From Thermocrinis sp. (lineage in GTDB: Bacteria; Aquificota; Aquificia; Aquificales; Aquificaceae), in NCBI GenBank assembly GCA_028276475.1, contig JAPYWH010000001.1, positions 1 through 64,000 of the forward strand: a stretch of 64,000 nt of DNA, read 5' to 3'. Under the pieces are notes generated by a model. The model saw only the letters and a program-made list of their open reading frames with translations, made no database searches and was not told the DNA's origin. The translations under genes and the position numbers were made by a program. Shown here piece after piece: positions 36,063 to 45,172 of the stretch. The first letter of the stretch is position 1; the number at the start of each line of letters is the position of its first letter.

Positions 36063-36713
36063 ATGCTCTTTGTCCTTTCCGCACCCTCGGGGACGGGGAA
36101 AACTACGGTGGCAAACTTTATCATAAGGGATGTGGAAGACATAAGGCGTGTGATCACCGCAACCACCAGACCAAAAAGAGAGGGTGAAGTGGAGGGTGTT
36201 GATTACATCTTCCTTACAGTGGAAGAATTTGAACAGGGTATAAGGGAGGGTATGTTTTTGGAATATGCAAAGGTGTATGGCAACTATTACGGGACGCCAA
36301 AGGATCAGGTTTTAAAAAACGAAGAGGAAGGTTATGACTCCCTCTTGGTCATTGATGTGCAGGGCGCCATGACCATAAAGAGAAATTTCCCAGACAGCGT
36401 GCTCGTGTTCTTGCTTCCTCCATCCATCGAGGAGCTCAAAAGGAGGCTTTTAACCAGGGGCTACGGGCACGAAAACCTCCAAGAGCGCTTACGCACTGCG
36501 GAGTGGGAAATCTCCTGCGCAAAACACTTTGACTACATAGTGGTAAATGAATTTTTGGACGAAACGGTAGAAACTCTTAAAAATATCATCCTGTCTTCAA
36601 GATATACTTCCAAGAACTTCTTGGCGAATATTTCAAAGTTCCTCAAAGATGATAAAATAATAAAGCTTTTAGAAAAAGAATGCACGGAGGTAAGTCATGG
36701 GCAAAAGACCTAA
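36063..36713 (+). CDS. gmk: Guanylate kinase
   Basis: Gmk phosphorylates GMP to GDP. The P-loop APSGTGKTT is at residues 7-15, followed by the GMP-binding TTRPKREGEVEGVDY and YAKVYGNYYGTPKDQV, and the LID region with RLLTRG.GHENLQERL. The 216-residue length is normal. It overlaps rpoZ by 17 bases, the classical gmk-rpoZ pair. The likely promoter leaves no 5' leader, so translation probably starts without a ribosome-binding site. Confidence 0.97.
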   Translation: MLFVLSAPSGTGKTTVANFIIRDVEDIRRVITATTRPKREGEVEGVDYIFLTVEEFEQGIREGMFLEYAKVYGNYYGTPKDQVLKNEEEGYDSLLVIDVQGAMTIKRNFPDSVLVFLLPPSIEELKRRLLTRGYGHENLQERLRTAEWEISCAKHFDYIVVNEFLDETVETLKNIILSSRYTSKNFLANISKFLKDDKIIKLLEKECTEVSHGQKT

Positions 36714-36918
36714 CATAGAGGGCGCCCTAAAGCAGGTAAGCAGTAGGTATGAACTGGTGCATGCGGTGGCAAAAAGGGTTGAACAGCTACTAAAAGAGGG
36801 AGACGATATATTTGTCAGGGACAAGGTAAAAAAAGAACTCATAAAGAAAACCTTTTATGCCATAGAGGAACTGGCAGAAGGAAAGGTTCGGGTAAAGAAG
36901 GTTAATTTGGAACCATGA
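36697..36918 (+). CDS. rpoZ: RNA polymerase omega subunit
   Basis: A 73-residue protein with the omega signature SRYELVHAVAKRVEQL near the start and a basic C-terminal tail. Omega helps the beta-prime subunit fold and join the polymerase. Position directly after gmk, with overlap, supports the call. Its stop overlaps the next start as ATGA. Confidence 0.9.
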   Translation: MGKRPNIEGALKQVSSRYELVHAVAKRVEQLLKEGDDIFVRDKVKKELIKKTFYAIEELAEGKVRVKKVNLEP

Positions 36919-37319
36919 TAAAGAGCCTTCTCTTTTTGCATCTCTTTTTTGCTACCCTTTGGGTGGGTGGGATGGCATACACATTGCTCTTTCTTAGACC
37001 ATCCCTTAAAAGCTTGCCAGAGGGTCCAAAGCAGAACCTTGTCCAAAACCTATACGGAAGGTTCTTTTTGGGCGTGTGGCTGTCTATACTCGTTCTTTTC
37101 ATCACGGGCGTTGGGCTATGGCATGGCTACAAGAAGGACTTTTCCTCCAACTTCCTCTTTCACCTAAAGCTCCTTCTCTTCGCCCTCATGGTGCTAAACT
37201 TTGCATACATTTACTTTTTCCAATACAGAAAAGGTAAGTTCGGTGCAATCCCAAGCCTCATTGCTATAAACTTTGTCTTTGCTATACTTATATACCTGAT
37301 CATCTCGTGGATCGCCTAA
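36915..37319 (+). CDS. CopD-like four-helix membrane protein
   Basis: The 134-residue protein is nearly all membrane: four helices, with H9 in LHLFFATLWVGGM at the start of the first. The wording LH...A..WVGG is that of CopD-family and related heme- or copper-associated membrane proteins. A second histidine lies in GLWHGYK and a third in FHLKLL, so heme binding is possible but unproven. It is translationally coupled to rpoZ before and slt after. Its function is unknown. Confidence 0.7.
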   Translation: MIKSLLFLHLFFATLWVGGMAYTLLFLRPSLKSLPEGPKQNLVQNLYGRFFLGVWLSILVLFITGVGLWHGYKKDFSSNFLFHLKLLLFALMVLNFAYIYFFQYRKGKFGAIPSLIAINFVFAILIYLIISWIA

Positions 37320-38956
37320 CACTTTTTCTAATTTTTGTGCTGTTTTCCTTTGCCTTTTCCCAACTTACCCAGGAGTATACCCTTTTATCTGAGTTTTTAC
37401 AAAAACGGGACTTAGCCCTGGGTGAAAGGCTTTTGAGGGACTATCCCAACGCGGTTTTTGTGGATGATCTGAGGCTTTTGCTTGCGGAGGGATACTATCA
37501 GAGGGGAGAACTAAAGAGGGCTGAGGAGCTTTTGAAGGAGATAAATCCCAGGGCTTTGAAGTTTGATTATGTGGAAAAATACGCCCACCTCTGGAGGGCT
37601 ATGAACTTAGATAAAAAAACTGCCCTGTTGAACCTTCCTCATCTTTTCAAGGATTACATACCGGAGGTTTTTCTAACTGAGGAGGAAAAGTTAAAGGTTG
37701 GCGAAGGGCTTATAAAAAAAAGACAATACAGAGAAGCTATAAACCTATTGCAGGACATACCCAAGGCTTGCTCCCTTCTGGGGGAGGCTTATGAAAGATT
37801 GAGACTATACAAAGAGGCAATGGAAGTGCTCAAAGACTGCAACAACAGGGAGGGAGCTTTAAAATACGCAAGGGTGGTTTTTAATGTGTCCGAGGAGGAG
37901 TTTAAAAGGGCACTTCTTAAGCTTAAAGGCTATGAAGAATACAATCAAGCCTTATTTTACGCAGGTCGGATCTCTTTGTACAGGGAAAATTACCAAAAGG
38001 CTTTGGAGTGGTTTTCTATGATGGAAGAGGGCTATCAAAAGCACTTTCAATCAGGGCTGGTTCTTTTCATACTGGAGGACTACCATAGGGCAGTTGATGC
38101 CTTTCAGAAGGCTTTGAACCTATCTTCCTCGGATGAGGAAAAGGCGCAGGCGCACTTTTGGCTTTACAAAAGCTACGAGAGGTTGGGAGATTTTCAAAAA
38201 GCTGGGGAACATCTTTTGAAGGCGTCAAAGGGCATAGGCTTTTATTCAACGATGGCAAAGGTGCAACTGGGAGAACCGGTGGCTATCAGAGGGTTAAAGG
38301 TATTCTTTGCCAGCGCAGAGGAAACCTCTATGGCAAGCACCCTAAGGAGCATAACGGAAGCGGGTTTTTTGCATTATGCCCGCTTGGAAGCTTTCAGAAG
38401 CATAGACAAACTTACCACATCGGACATCATTGCCATTCAAAGATTTGACCCTTTCTTAGCCATAAGGCTGGCGGTTAGAAGGTTTGGCATTAGGTCTGAT
38501 ATACACCAATACATAGCCTATCCTACACCCTACAGGGAGTTCGTGGAGGAAGCTTACAAAACCTTTGGTGTGGATAAAAACCTTATATGGGCAATTATGA
38601 GGCAGGAGAGCTTATTTGACCCATTGGCTATATCTCCCAGCGGTGCAAAGGGGCTTATGCAACTAATGGACTTTACCGCAAGGGAGGTCTCCCAAAGATA
38701 CAGAATTCCCAACAGTGTTTTTTCTCCAAGGGAAAACATACTTTTGGGCACCGCATACCTAAGGGAGATGATAGAGCTCTGGAAGGACGATTGGGTTAGG
38801 GCAATAGCCAGCTACAACGCAGGACCAGAGCGAGTTAGAGGCTTTATCCAGCACGCAGACCCTTATGTGTTCATAGAGACCATTCCCATAAGCGAAACAA
38901 GAAACTATGTAAAGCGCGTGTTGGAGAACTATTACACATACAGGGCATTAAATTGA
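37307..38956 (+). CDS. slt: Soluble lytic murein transglycosylase with TPR-like repeats
   Basis: The enzyme cuts glycan strands of peptidoglycan, forming 1,6-anhydromuramic ends. A signal peptide (residues 1-18, ending FAFS) is followed by a long alpha-helical superhelix with TPR-like repeats (for example EYNQALFYAGRISLYRENYQ), and a C-terminal SLT domain with the catalytic glutamate in AIMRQESLFDP, then SPSGAKGLMQLM and ASYNAGPERV. The start is a GTG at 37307, inside the end of the CopD-like gene. At 549 residues it is somewhat shorter than E. coli Slt70. Its last nine bases overlap hemL. Confidence 0.92.
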   Translation: MDRLTLFLIFVLFSFAFSQLTQEYTLLSEFLQKRDLALGERLLRDYPNAVFVDDLRLLLAEGYYQRGELKRAEELLKEINPRALKFDYVEKYAHLWRAMNLDKKTALLNLPHLFKDYIPEVFLTEEEKLKVGEGLIKKRQYREAINLLQDIPKACSLLGEAYERLRLYKEAMEVLKDCNNREGALKYARVVFNVSEEEFKRALLKLKGYEEYNQALFYAGRISLYRENYQKALEWFSMMEEGYQKHFQSGLVLFILEDYHRAVDAFQKALNLSSSDEEKAQAHFWLYKSYERLGDFQKAGEHLLKASKGIGFYSTMAKVQLGEPVAIRGLKVFFASAEETSMASTLRSITEAGFLHYARLEAFRSIDKLTTSDIIAIQRFDPFLAIRLAVRRFGIRSDIHQYIAYPTPYREFVEEAYKTFGVDKNLIWAIMRQESLFDPLAISPSGAKGLMQLMDFTAREVSQRYRIPNSVFSPRENILLGTAYLREMIELWKDDWVRAIASYNAGPERVRGFIQHADPYVFIETIPISETRNYVKRVLENYYTYRALN

Positions 38957-40222
38957 GCTAACAGCCCTTTCTATGCGGTTTAGGGCTTCTTCTATGTCTT
39001 CCTTTGTGTGGGCGGTGCTCAAAAACCACGCCTCAAACTGGGAAGGTGGAATAAGAACACCCTCTTTGAGCAGTGCCCTAAAGAACTTGGCAAAGAGTTC
39101 AAGGTTTGAGCTTTTTGCAGTCTTGTAGTCATACACCTCTTGGTCTGTGAAAAAGACCGTCAGCATAGAAGCCACCCTGTTTATGGTGTGGGGAATTCCC
39201 TTGTCCTTTAGGATTTTGCTAATACCCTCGCAGAGGGTTTGGGTGATTTCATCTAAATAGTCATAAGGGTCCTTCTCAAAGAGTTCGGAAAGGGTGGCTA
39301 TGCCCGCCACCATAGCCATAGGATTGCCCGACAAGGTCCCTGCCTGATAAACAGGACCCTCCGGTGCCACCTTTTCCATTATCTCCCTTTTGCCTCCGTA
39401 TGCACCCAAGGGCATACCTCCCCCAATTACCTTTCCCATGCATGTAAGGTCTGGTTCCACTGAATATAGCTCCTGGGCTCCCCCCTTAGAGAGCCTAAAG
39501 TTGGTCATGACCTCATCGAAGATAAGAAGGGAAGAGTATTGTCTTGTGATCTCCCTCAAAGCTTGCAAAAAGCCATCCTTTGGAAGGACTGTTCCCATGT
39601 TGCCTGCCACGGGCTCTACGATCACGCAAGCTATATCCTGTCCATATCTTTCAAAGGTTTCCTTTAGGGCATCCACATCGTTGTATGGTAAAACTATGGT
39701 AAGGCTTGCGATCTCTTCTGGCACCCCCGGCGTGCCCGGAATTCCCAAGGTGGCAACTCCAGAGCCCGCACTTACCAAGAGCCCATCGTAATGCCCATGA
39801 TAGCAACCCTCAAACTTGACTATGTACTTTCTGCCCGTGTAGCCCCTTGCCAACCTTATGGCAGACATGGTAGCCTCGGTGCCCGAGGACACAAACCTGA
39901 CCATCTCCACCGATGGCATGGCAGAGATCACAAGCTCCGCCAAGGTGATCTCGTGGGGGTTTGTGATGCCGTAAGACAGTCCTTTTTTTGCCTGCTCCTC
40001 AAGGGCTTGGACTACCCTCGGATGGGAATGTCCCAGTATGAGTGGACCCCAAGACATCAAAAAGTCTATGTATTCTTTACCCTCTACATCCCATATCCTA
40101 CTGCCCTCTCCCTTGGTAGCTATTATGGGCTCTCCGCCCACCGCCTTAAAAGCCCTAACAGGGGAACTAACACCTCCGGGCATGAGCTTCTTTGCGCGTT
40201 CAAAAAGCTCCCTATTGGTCAT
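38948..40222 (-). CDS. hemL: Glutamate-1-semialdehyde 2,1-aminomutase
   Basis: HemL makes 5-aminolevulinate in the C5 route to heme. The class III aminotransferase fold is clear: LMPGGVSSPVRAFKAVGG at the start, SGTEATMSAIRLARGYTGR, FDEVMTNFRLSKGG, and the PLP lysine in MGKVIGGGMPLGAYGG. The 424-residue length is standard. Heme demand is high in this organism, which carries bd-like and c-type cytochromes. It overlaps the upstream hydrolase gene by four bases. Confidence 0.97.
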   Translation of the reverse strand: MTNRELFERAKKLMPGGVSSPVRAFKAVGGEPIIATKGEGSRIWDVEGKEYIDFLMSWGPLILGHSHPRVVQALEEQAKKGLSYGITNPHEITLAELVISAMPSVEMVRFVSSGTEATMSAIRLARGYTGRKYIVKFEGCYHGHYDGLLVSAGSGVATLGIPGTPGVPEEIASLTIVLPYNDVDALKETFERYGQDIACVIVEPVAGNMGTVLPKDGFLQALREITRQYSSLLIFDEVMTNFRLSKGGAQELYSVEPDLTCMGKVIGGGMPLGAYGGKREIMEKVAPEGPVYQAGTLSGNPMAMVAGIATLSELFEKDPYDYLDEITQTLCEGISKILKDKGIPHTINRVASMLTVFFTDQEVYDYKTAKSSNLELFAKFFRALLKEGVLIPPSQFEAWFLSTAHTKEDIEEALNRIERAVSSI

Positions 40223-40908
40223 GGCAAAAGCTCCTCCATCAATGTTTTAAAGGTTCCACTAAGTCTATGATCATCATCCACCTCTTTGTAGTCCTTCACT
40301 TTCACTTTACTGACAAAAATTCTTGAATGTTCAACGGGCACCACCTCATCCCTTGTGCCATGAACTATTACCAAATCCACCGGTGGCTCTGTAGGAAAAT
40401 TAACCCTATCTCCTTCCAAAATCTCGTAGCCCTTTTCTAAAACATCCCGGGCAAATTCTCTGTGGATGGTCAGCTCAAGCCCTGTCTCACACTCGGTAAA
40501 GGAGAGCTCTTCTTTACCCTCCAGCCAAGCCTTTGCTAACTCCTGCCCCACCTCTTCCAGGGTTAGTTTCAGAGTAGAGTAAGAGGGGGCGAACAGGAGA
40601 GCCCTGCTGACGCACTGAGAAGAATAGAACCTAAGATAGTTTAAAATCACATAGGCACCGTGAGAACTTCCGGAGAGCACCAAGCTTTTGAACTTTTGGC
40701 AAAAGCCCCTTATTAGGGCATCCAAAACCTCCAAGGTCCTGGTAGTAGTGGTGTGCTGGTAGTCCATATCCATGGCAAAGAGGGAAAACCTACCGCTTTT
40801 CAAGGCAAAATCCCTCAGGGCTAAAACCTTTGAACTTTTCACATTGCTGGCAAAACCATGAAGATGGATCAGGAGCACCTCAGGATGCACCCTTTCGTAG
40901 ATGAACAT
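40219..40908 (-). CDS. Alpha/beta hydrolase, UPF0227/YqiA-like esterase
   Basis: A 229-residue alpha/beta hydrolase with the nucleophile elbow SGSSHGAY (near residue 98), the acid in VIVHGTRDEVVP and the histidine in VDDDHRLSG, a complete catalytic triad. The early HLHGFASN is the oxyanion strand. It resembles the small YqiA/YcfP-type esterases, whose substrates are unknown. The gene is the first of a two-gene operon with hemL. A TAAACT box eight bases before the ATG is the likely promoter, back to back with that of the small gene at 40951. Confidence 0.8.
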   Translation of the reverse strand: MFIYERVHPEVLLIHLHGFASNVKSSKVLALRDFALKSGRFSLFAMDMDYQHTTTTRTLEVLDALIRGFCQKFKSLVLSGSSHGAYVILNYLRFYSSQCVSRALLFAPSYSTLKLTLEEVGQELAKAWLEGKEELSFTECETGLELTIHREFARDVLEKGYEILEGDRVNFPTEPPVDLVIVHGTRDEVVPVEHSRIFVSKVKVKDYKEVDDDHRLSGTFKTLMEELLP

Positions 40909-40950
40909 AGAAAAATAGTTTAACGCATATAAGCTTAAAATTTTATGGCG

Positions 40951-41107
40951 ATGGAGCTTTTTACCTATGAGGAACTCCTGATAAAAGTAGTTTCTGGGGT
41001 CTGATGGTAAGAAAAAGAAGGTATTTGGGCTTTCAAAGGTGAAATACCCCCAAAGCCTGAGGACTATGATTATCCATCGCAGTATTGAATTTTGGGAATA
41101 TTATTAA
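40951..41107 (+). pseudogene. Small gene of about 52 codons broken by a one-base frameshift
   Basis: From the ATG at 40951 the frame reads MELFTYEELLIKVVSG and then stops. Skipping one G in the GGGG run near 41018 opens a second frame reading SDGKKKKVFGLSKVKYP and on to FWEYY, ending with TAA at 41105-41107. Both halves look coding. A TAAAAT box at 40936-40941 lies nine bases before the ATG, the spacing used by many genes here. I do not recognise the family. The gap could be a real inactivating mutation, a sequencing slip or programmed frameshifting. Confidence 0.5.
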
Positions 41108-41133
41108 ACCATACCCATCAGGCTTTTTTGGCT

Positions 41134-41139
41134 TAGAAT
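41134..41139 (+). promoter_or_regulatory. -10 box of infB
   Basis: TAGAAT ends ten bases before the ATG at 41150. The bases between (ATATAAGGTT) contain at most a weak AAGG, so translation may not depend on a ribosome-binding site. Confidence 0.4.
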
Positions 41140-41149
41140 ATATAAGGTT

Positions 41150-43399
41150 ATGGGGAAAGTTAGACTGCAAGATTTAGCCAAAGAGCTTGGCGTAAAGGTA
41201 AAGGATGTGCAAGGATTACTAAAGGAGTGGGGCATAGAAAAGAGCAATTTTGCCTACCTTGAGGAGGAGGAGGTCCAAATAGTGCTGGACCACTTTGGCA
41301 AAGAAACAACCCAAGAAATAAAAGAAGAAAAGAAAGAAGAAAAGGTTGAAAGGGTTCAAGAGAAAGAACCTTCAAAAGAAAAGAAACCACCACAAAAGGT
41401 CAAGGAGGAGGAAAGAAAAAAAGAAAACTTCAAAAGGGAAGAAAAACCTTTGCCCAAAAAAGAAGAAAAGCCGGCAAACAAACCAAAGCCTGTGCCTCAG
41501 GCGGTAGCCCAGCCAGCACCAAAGCCACCAAGCCCACCCCCGCCACCAAAGGTGGAAGTCAAGGAAGAAAAGAAAGCCAAAAAAGAGGAAGAGCAAATTT
41601 TGAAAAAGTTGGAAAAGCAGATCGAAAAGAAGAAGAAAGAGGAGCAAGAAGAGGAAATAAAGATCGTCCAAATACCTGAGATCATTACGGTTAGGGAACT
41701 GGCGGAGCTTTTGAGGGTTCCACCCAATGTGGTCATGGCGGAGCTTTTGAAGAAGGGCGTCCTTGCTACCATAAATCAAACGGTGCCCTCAGAGGTTGCC
41801 CTTCAAGTGGCAGAAGCCTTGGGCTTTTTGGCGGAGGTCAAAAAGGAGGAGGAAGTTTTAGAGGAAGAGATCCCAGACCATTGGGAAAAACTGCCAAGAC
41901 CTCCCATCGTGGTGGTAATGGGACATGTGGACCACGGAAAAACCACCCTTCTGGACGCAATAAGAAAGACCAACGTAGCACAGAGGGAAAAGGGTGGAAT
42001 AACCCAGCACATAGGTGCCTCTGTGGTCCAGTTGCCAGATGGTAGGAAGATCACCTTCTTGGATACCCCCGGACACGAAGCCTTTACATCCCTGAGGGCA
42101 AGGGGTGCGCAGATAACGGACATTGCGGTTTTGGTGGTGGCTGCTGACGATGGAGTTATGCCCCAAACGGTGGAGGCAATAAACCACGCAAGGGCTTTCA
42201 ATGTTCCCATCATAGTGGCGGTCAATAAGATAGACAAGCCCGGTGCAGACCCGCAGAGGGTCAGAAGGGAGCTGTCCGAGCTTGGACTGATCCCAGAAGA
42301 GTGGGGTGGAGACACCATCTTTGTGGATGTGTCTGCCAAAACAGGACAGAATGTGGAAAGCCTGTTGGAGTATATCCTCCTTATGGCGGAGCTTTTGGAA
42401 CTCAAGGCAAGGGTAGAGGGTCCAGCCAAGGGAACGGTCATAGAATCAAAGTTAGACAAGCAAAAGGGTCCTACCGCCACCCTCCTTGTGCAGGAGGGAA
42501 CCTTAAGGGTTGGAGACCCTGTGGTAGCCGGCACCACCTACGGCAAAATAAGGGCTATGTTTGACGACAAGGGCAGAAAGTTAAACTCCGCAGGACCTTC
42601 TACACCAGTGGAGGTTCTTGGCTTTGAAGAACTGCCCATAGCAGGAGACACCTTTATGGTGGTAGAAGACGAGAAAAAGGCAAGGCAAATTGTAGAAATT
42701 AGAAAGCAAAAGAGAGAACAGCAAGAGAAGCTTTCAAAGGGCATCCTGTTAGAGGAGGTGTTTAAGAAAATAGAGGAGGGAGAGCTAAAGGAACTAAAGC
42801 TCATTTTAAAGACCGACACGGTGGGCTCCTTGGAAGCCCTAAAAAAAGCCCTAACGGAGCTCTCTACGCCGGAGGTGTCCGTAAGGATCCTTCACGGTGC
42901 GGTGGGTGGCATCACAGAAAACGATGTGATGCTTGCCAAGGCAAGCCAAGCCATCATAATAGGCTTCAACACACGCCCAGACCTAAAGGCAAAGGAAGCC
43001 GCAGAGAGGGAAAAGGTAGATATAAAACTATACAGCATCATATACGAAGCCATAGAGGATGTTAAAAACGCCCTCAGGGGTATGCTAAAGCCCGTCCAAA
43101 AGGAAGTGGTGCTGGGCTCTGCGGAGGTTAGGGCTACTTTCAAGATCAAAGGTGTGGGCACAGTGGCTGGATGCTATGTGTTGGATGGTAAGATGGTGCG
43201 CAACGCCAACGCCAGGCTCATAAGAGACGGCGTAGTAATATACACGGGCAAGATAGAAGGTTTAAAGAGGTTCAAGGAGGACGTGCAAGAGGTGGCAAGG
43301 GGCTTTGAATGTGGTATAAAGCTCAAAGATTACAACGATATAAAGGTGGGTGATGTAATAGAATGCTACGAGGTCAGGTTAGAGAAACCATCACTTTAA
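41150..43399 (+). CDS. infB: Translation initiation factor IF-2
   Basis: IF-2 brings initiator tRNA to the ribosome and drives subunit joining. The N-terminal IF2-N domain ([24 protein letters not shown] is its characteristic first helix pair) is followed by a long Lys/Glu-rich and proline-rich linker (residues 50-175), and then the GTPase domain with GHVDHGKTT (G1, near residue 258), DTPGHEAF (G3) and NKIDKPGAD (G4), then domains II-IV. The 749-residue length is complete. The usual nusA and rbfA neighbours are missing. IF-2 can act on leaderless messages, which matters in this genome. Confidence 0.97.
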   Translation: MGKVRLQDLAKELGVKVKDVQGLLKEWGIEKSNFAYLEEEEVQIVLDHFGKETTQEIKEEKKEEKVERVQEKEPSKEKKPPQKVKEEERKKENFKREEKPLPKKEEKPANKPKPVPQAVAQPAPKPPSPPPPPKVEVKEEKKAKKEEEQILKKLEKQIEKKKKEEQEEEIKIVQIPEIITVRELAELLRVPPNVVMAELLKKGVLATINQTVPSEVALQVAEALGFLAEVKKEEEVLEEEIPDHWEKLPRPPIVVVMGHVDHGKTTLLDAIRKTNVAQREKGGITQHIGASVVQLPDGRKITFLDTPGHEAFTSLRARGAQITDIAVLVVAADDGVMPQTVEAINHARAFNVPIIVAVNKIDKPGADPQRVRRELSELGLIPEEWGGDTIFVDVSAKTGQNVESLLEYILLMAELLELKARVEGPAKGTVIESKLDKQKGPTATLLVQEGTLRVGDPVVAGTTYGKIRAMFDDKGRKLNSAGPSTPVEVLGFEELPIAGDTFMVVEDEKKARQIVEIRKQKREQQEKLSKGILLEEVFKKIEEGELKELKLILKTDTVGSLEALKKALTELSTPEVSVRILHGAVGGITENDVMLAKASQAIIIGFNTRPDLKAKEAAEREKVDIKLYSIIYEAIEDVKNALRGMLKPVQKEVVLGSAEVRATFKIKGVGTVAGCYVLDGKMVRNANARLIRDGVVIYTGKIEGLKRFKEDVQEVARGFECGIKLKDYNDIKVGDVIECYEVRLEKPSL

Positions 43400-44022
43400 A
43401 GGTAAATGAAATATATCCCTCCATACAAGGAGAGGGTCTGCTGATAGGACTGCCCGCTGTCTTTATCAGACTTCAGGGTTGCAACCTCAGATGTCCATGG
43501 TGCGACCAACCTTCAGCCCTCTCTTTCTCTGAGGGCGGTGCAAGCCTTGAGGTGGAACAAATTTTGGGCAAGGTCTCCGAGTATAGGATAAGGCATGTGG
43601 TCATCACGGGCGGTGAGCCCTTTGCCCAGGAGGGACTGGCTACGCTGGTTAAAGAACTTGCGCAGAGGGATTACTCTGTGCAGATTGAAACCAACGGCAC
43701 CCTTTGGCAGGAAGGTTTGGAAAGGGTGGAAAACCTTCATATAACTTGCTCTCCCAAGTGGTCTGCCCACTGGTTCGTCCATCCCAAAATCTTGCAAAAT
43801 GCCAAAGAGCTAAAGTTTGTGGTGGATGATGTATTAAGCGCAGAAGTTCTGCTGAAGGTTCAGTTTAGGAATTTCCTTGAGGAAGGTAAGGTTATCCTCC
43901 AGCCAGAAGGGAACAAAGCTGTCTTTTTTGAAAGGGCGCTTGGGCTTCAGAGGGAGCTCTCTGAGCTTGGTTTTACTGTGAGAGTTTTGCCTCAGCTTCA
44001 TAAGCTCTTCGGGCTTCCTTGA
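43363..44022 (+). CDS. queE: 7-carboxy-7-deazaguanine synthase QueE (radical SAM)
   Basis: QueE makes the 7-deazaguanine ring used for queuosine in tRNA. The radical SAM cluster motif CNLRCPWC has the CxxxCxxC pattern; the start [12 protein letters not shown] and [10 protein letters not shown] fit QueE. The only start in frame is the ATG at 43363, 37 bases inside infB, which adds about 13 residues before the conserved start. Its last 50 bases lie antisense to the amidase gene. Other queuosine genes are not in the window. Confidence 0.93.
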   Translation: MLRGQVRETITLKVNEIYPSIQGEGLLIGLPAVFIRLQGCNLRCPWCDQPSALSFSEGGASLEVEQILGKVSEYRIRHVVITGGEPFAQEGLATLVKELAQRDYSVQIETNGTLWQEGLERVENLHITCSPKWSAHWFVHPKILQNAKELKFVVDDVLSAEVLLKVQFRNFLEEGKVILQPEGNKAVFFERALGLQRELSELGFTVRVLPQLHKLFGLP

Positions 44023-45172
44023 CGCTACCGGGGAAGAAGTATTCTACGATGGCGGAGTATAGGGCTTTTGCGAAGTTATATTGGAAATCCTCCTGTGCCA
44101 TCAAAAGGGCTTCTTGGGGGTTTGTTATAAAGCCCACCTCCACCAAAAGGGAGGGTATGCCGGGGGTTTTTAAAACCGCAAAGCCAGCCCTCTGAATACC
44201 TTTAAACTCCACATGCCTGTCTAAGTGTTTTTTAAGCTTTCTGGCAACCACATTGCCAAACTGGACGCTGTCATACAGAGTTACATCCATCGCCAAGTCC
44301 GCCATCACCCTCCTCACGTTGTGAGGAATATCCGCAGTGCCAAGGGTTAGCTTGGCATACTGATCGTTATGAACTATTGCATGCTTTTTCCTTTGGGCAG
44401 CCTCGGAGGATATGGCAAACACAAAAGTGCCCTTGGCGTGCTCTGAAATGCCCTTTGGTGAGGCGTTGGCGTGAATGCTAACAAAAAGGTCTGCCCTGTT
44501 GCGAAGTGCTATGTTTGCCCTCTCCTGAAGGGGCACAAAGTTGTCATCCCTTCTGGTAAGGACAACCCTGAACCTTCCATCCTCTTCAAGGAACTTTGCC
44601 AGTTTAAGCACTATGGCAAGGTTTACATCTTTTTCTTTTATCCCTTTAAAGCCTATTGCACCAGGGTCGTGTCCGCCGTGTCCCGCGTCCAAAACTATTA
44701 CCCGTTTTTGAGTGATCACCTGTCCTTTACTTCTTTCAGAGATCACCTTTTCCCTTTCCCCTTTAACCTCCTGATAGCCTATAATCTTTAGGACAGTAGG
44801 GTCAAGGATGGCAAGGAGGGGGTCCTCCTGCGGTGGGCTCGCAGTTGCCTTATAAACATCCAGCACTATCCTAAAGGGTGCTTCCAAAGAAAAGGCTTTT
44901 ACCTCAGAATAATCCATATCAAAAACAAACCGAGTGCCCCAAGGATGATGTCCTACCCTTGCCTTTATGTTTTTGGGAACATCTACCCTTTCCATCACAT
45001 CCACCACAATGCGCTTTGGATTGTCCAAAAGCAAAACTCTGTATTCCACACCTCTTTCAAACTGCAAAACTACGCGCTGCTTGTCCGGATAGTTTCCTTC
45101 TCTGTAGGCTACTTGCACGCCGAAGGCAAACCAAACCAAAAAGCTAAAAGTTATTAAAATCCTCAGGAACAT
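43973..45172 (-). CDS. N-acetylmuramoyl-L-alanine amidase (AmiC-like, AMIN plus Amidase_3)
   Basis: The enzyme cleaves the peptide from the glycan in peptidoglycan, used in daughter-cell separation. A signal peptide (residues 1-18) leads to an AMIN domain (to about residue 115), and the catalytic domain has the zinc motifs LDAGHGGHDPGAIG, a glutamate further on, SIHANA, and the C-terminal VEVGFITN. The 399-residue length suits AmiC. Its start overlaps the end of the HerA-like gene by 29 bases, so the two are coexpressed. Confidence 0.93.
   Translation of the reverse strand: MFLRILITFSFLVWFAFGVQVAYREGNYPDKQRVVLQFERGVEYRVLLLDNPKRIVVDVMERVDVPKNIKARVGHHPWGTRFVFDMDYSEVKAFSLEAPFRIVLDVYKATASPPQEDPLLAILDPTVLKIIGYQEVKGEREKVISERSKGQVITQKRVIVLDAGHGGHDPGAIGFKGIKEKDVNLAIVLKLAKFLEEDGRFRVVLTRRDDNFVPLQERANIALRNRADLFVSIHANASPKGISEHAKGTFVFAISSEAAQRKKHAIVHNDQYAKLTLGTADIPHNVRRVMADLAMDVTLYDSVQFGNVVARKLKKHLDRHVEFKGIQRAGFAVLKTPGIPSLLVEVGFITNPQEALLMAQEDFQYNFAKALYSAIVEYFFPGSVKEARRAYEAEAKLSQ

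Noticed and set aside
41372-41779. Long minus-strand frame rich in Phe and Leu
   Set aside because: It is the reverse of the Lys/Glu-rich linker of IF-2; such low-complexity stretches always give open frames on the other strand.
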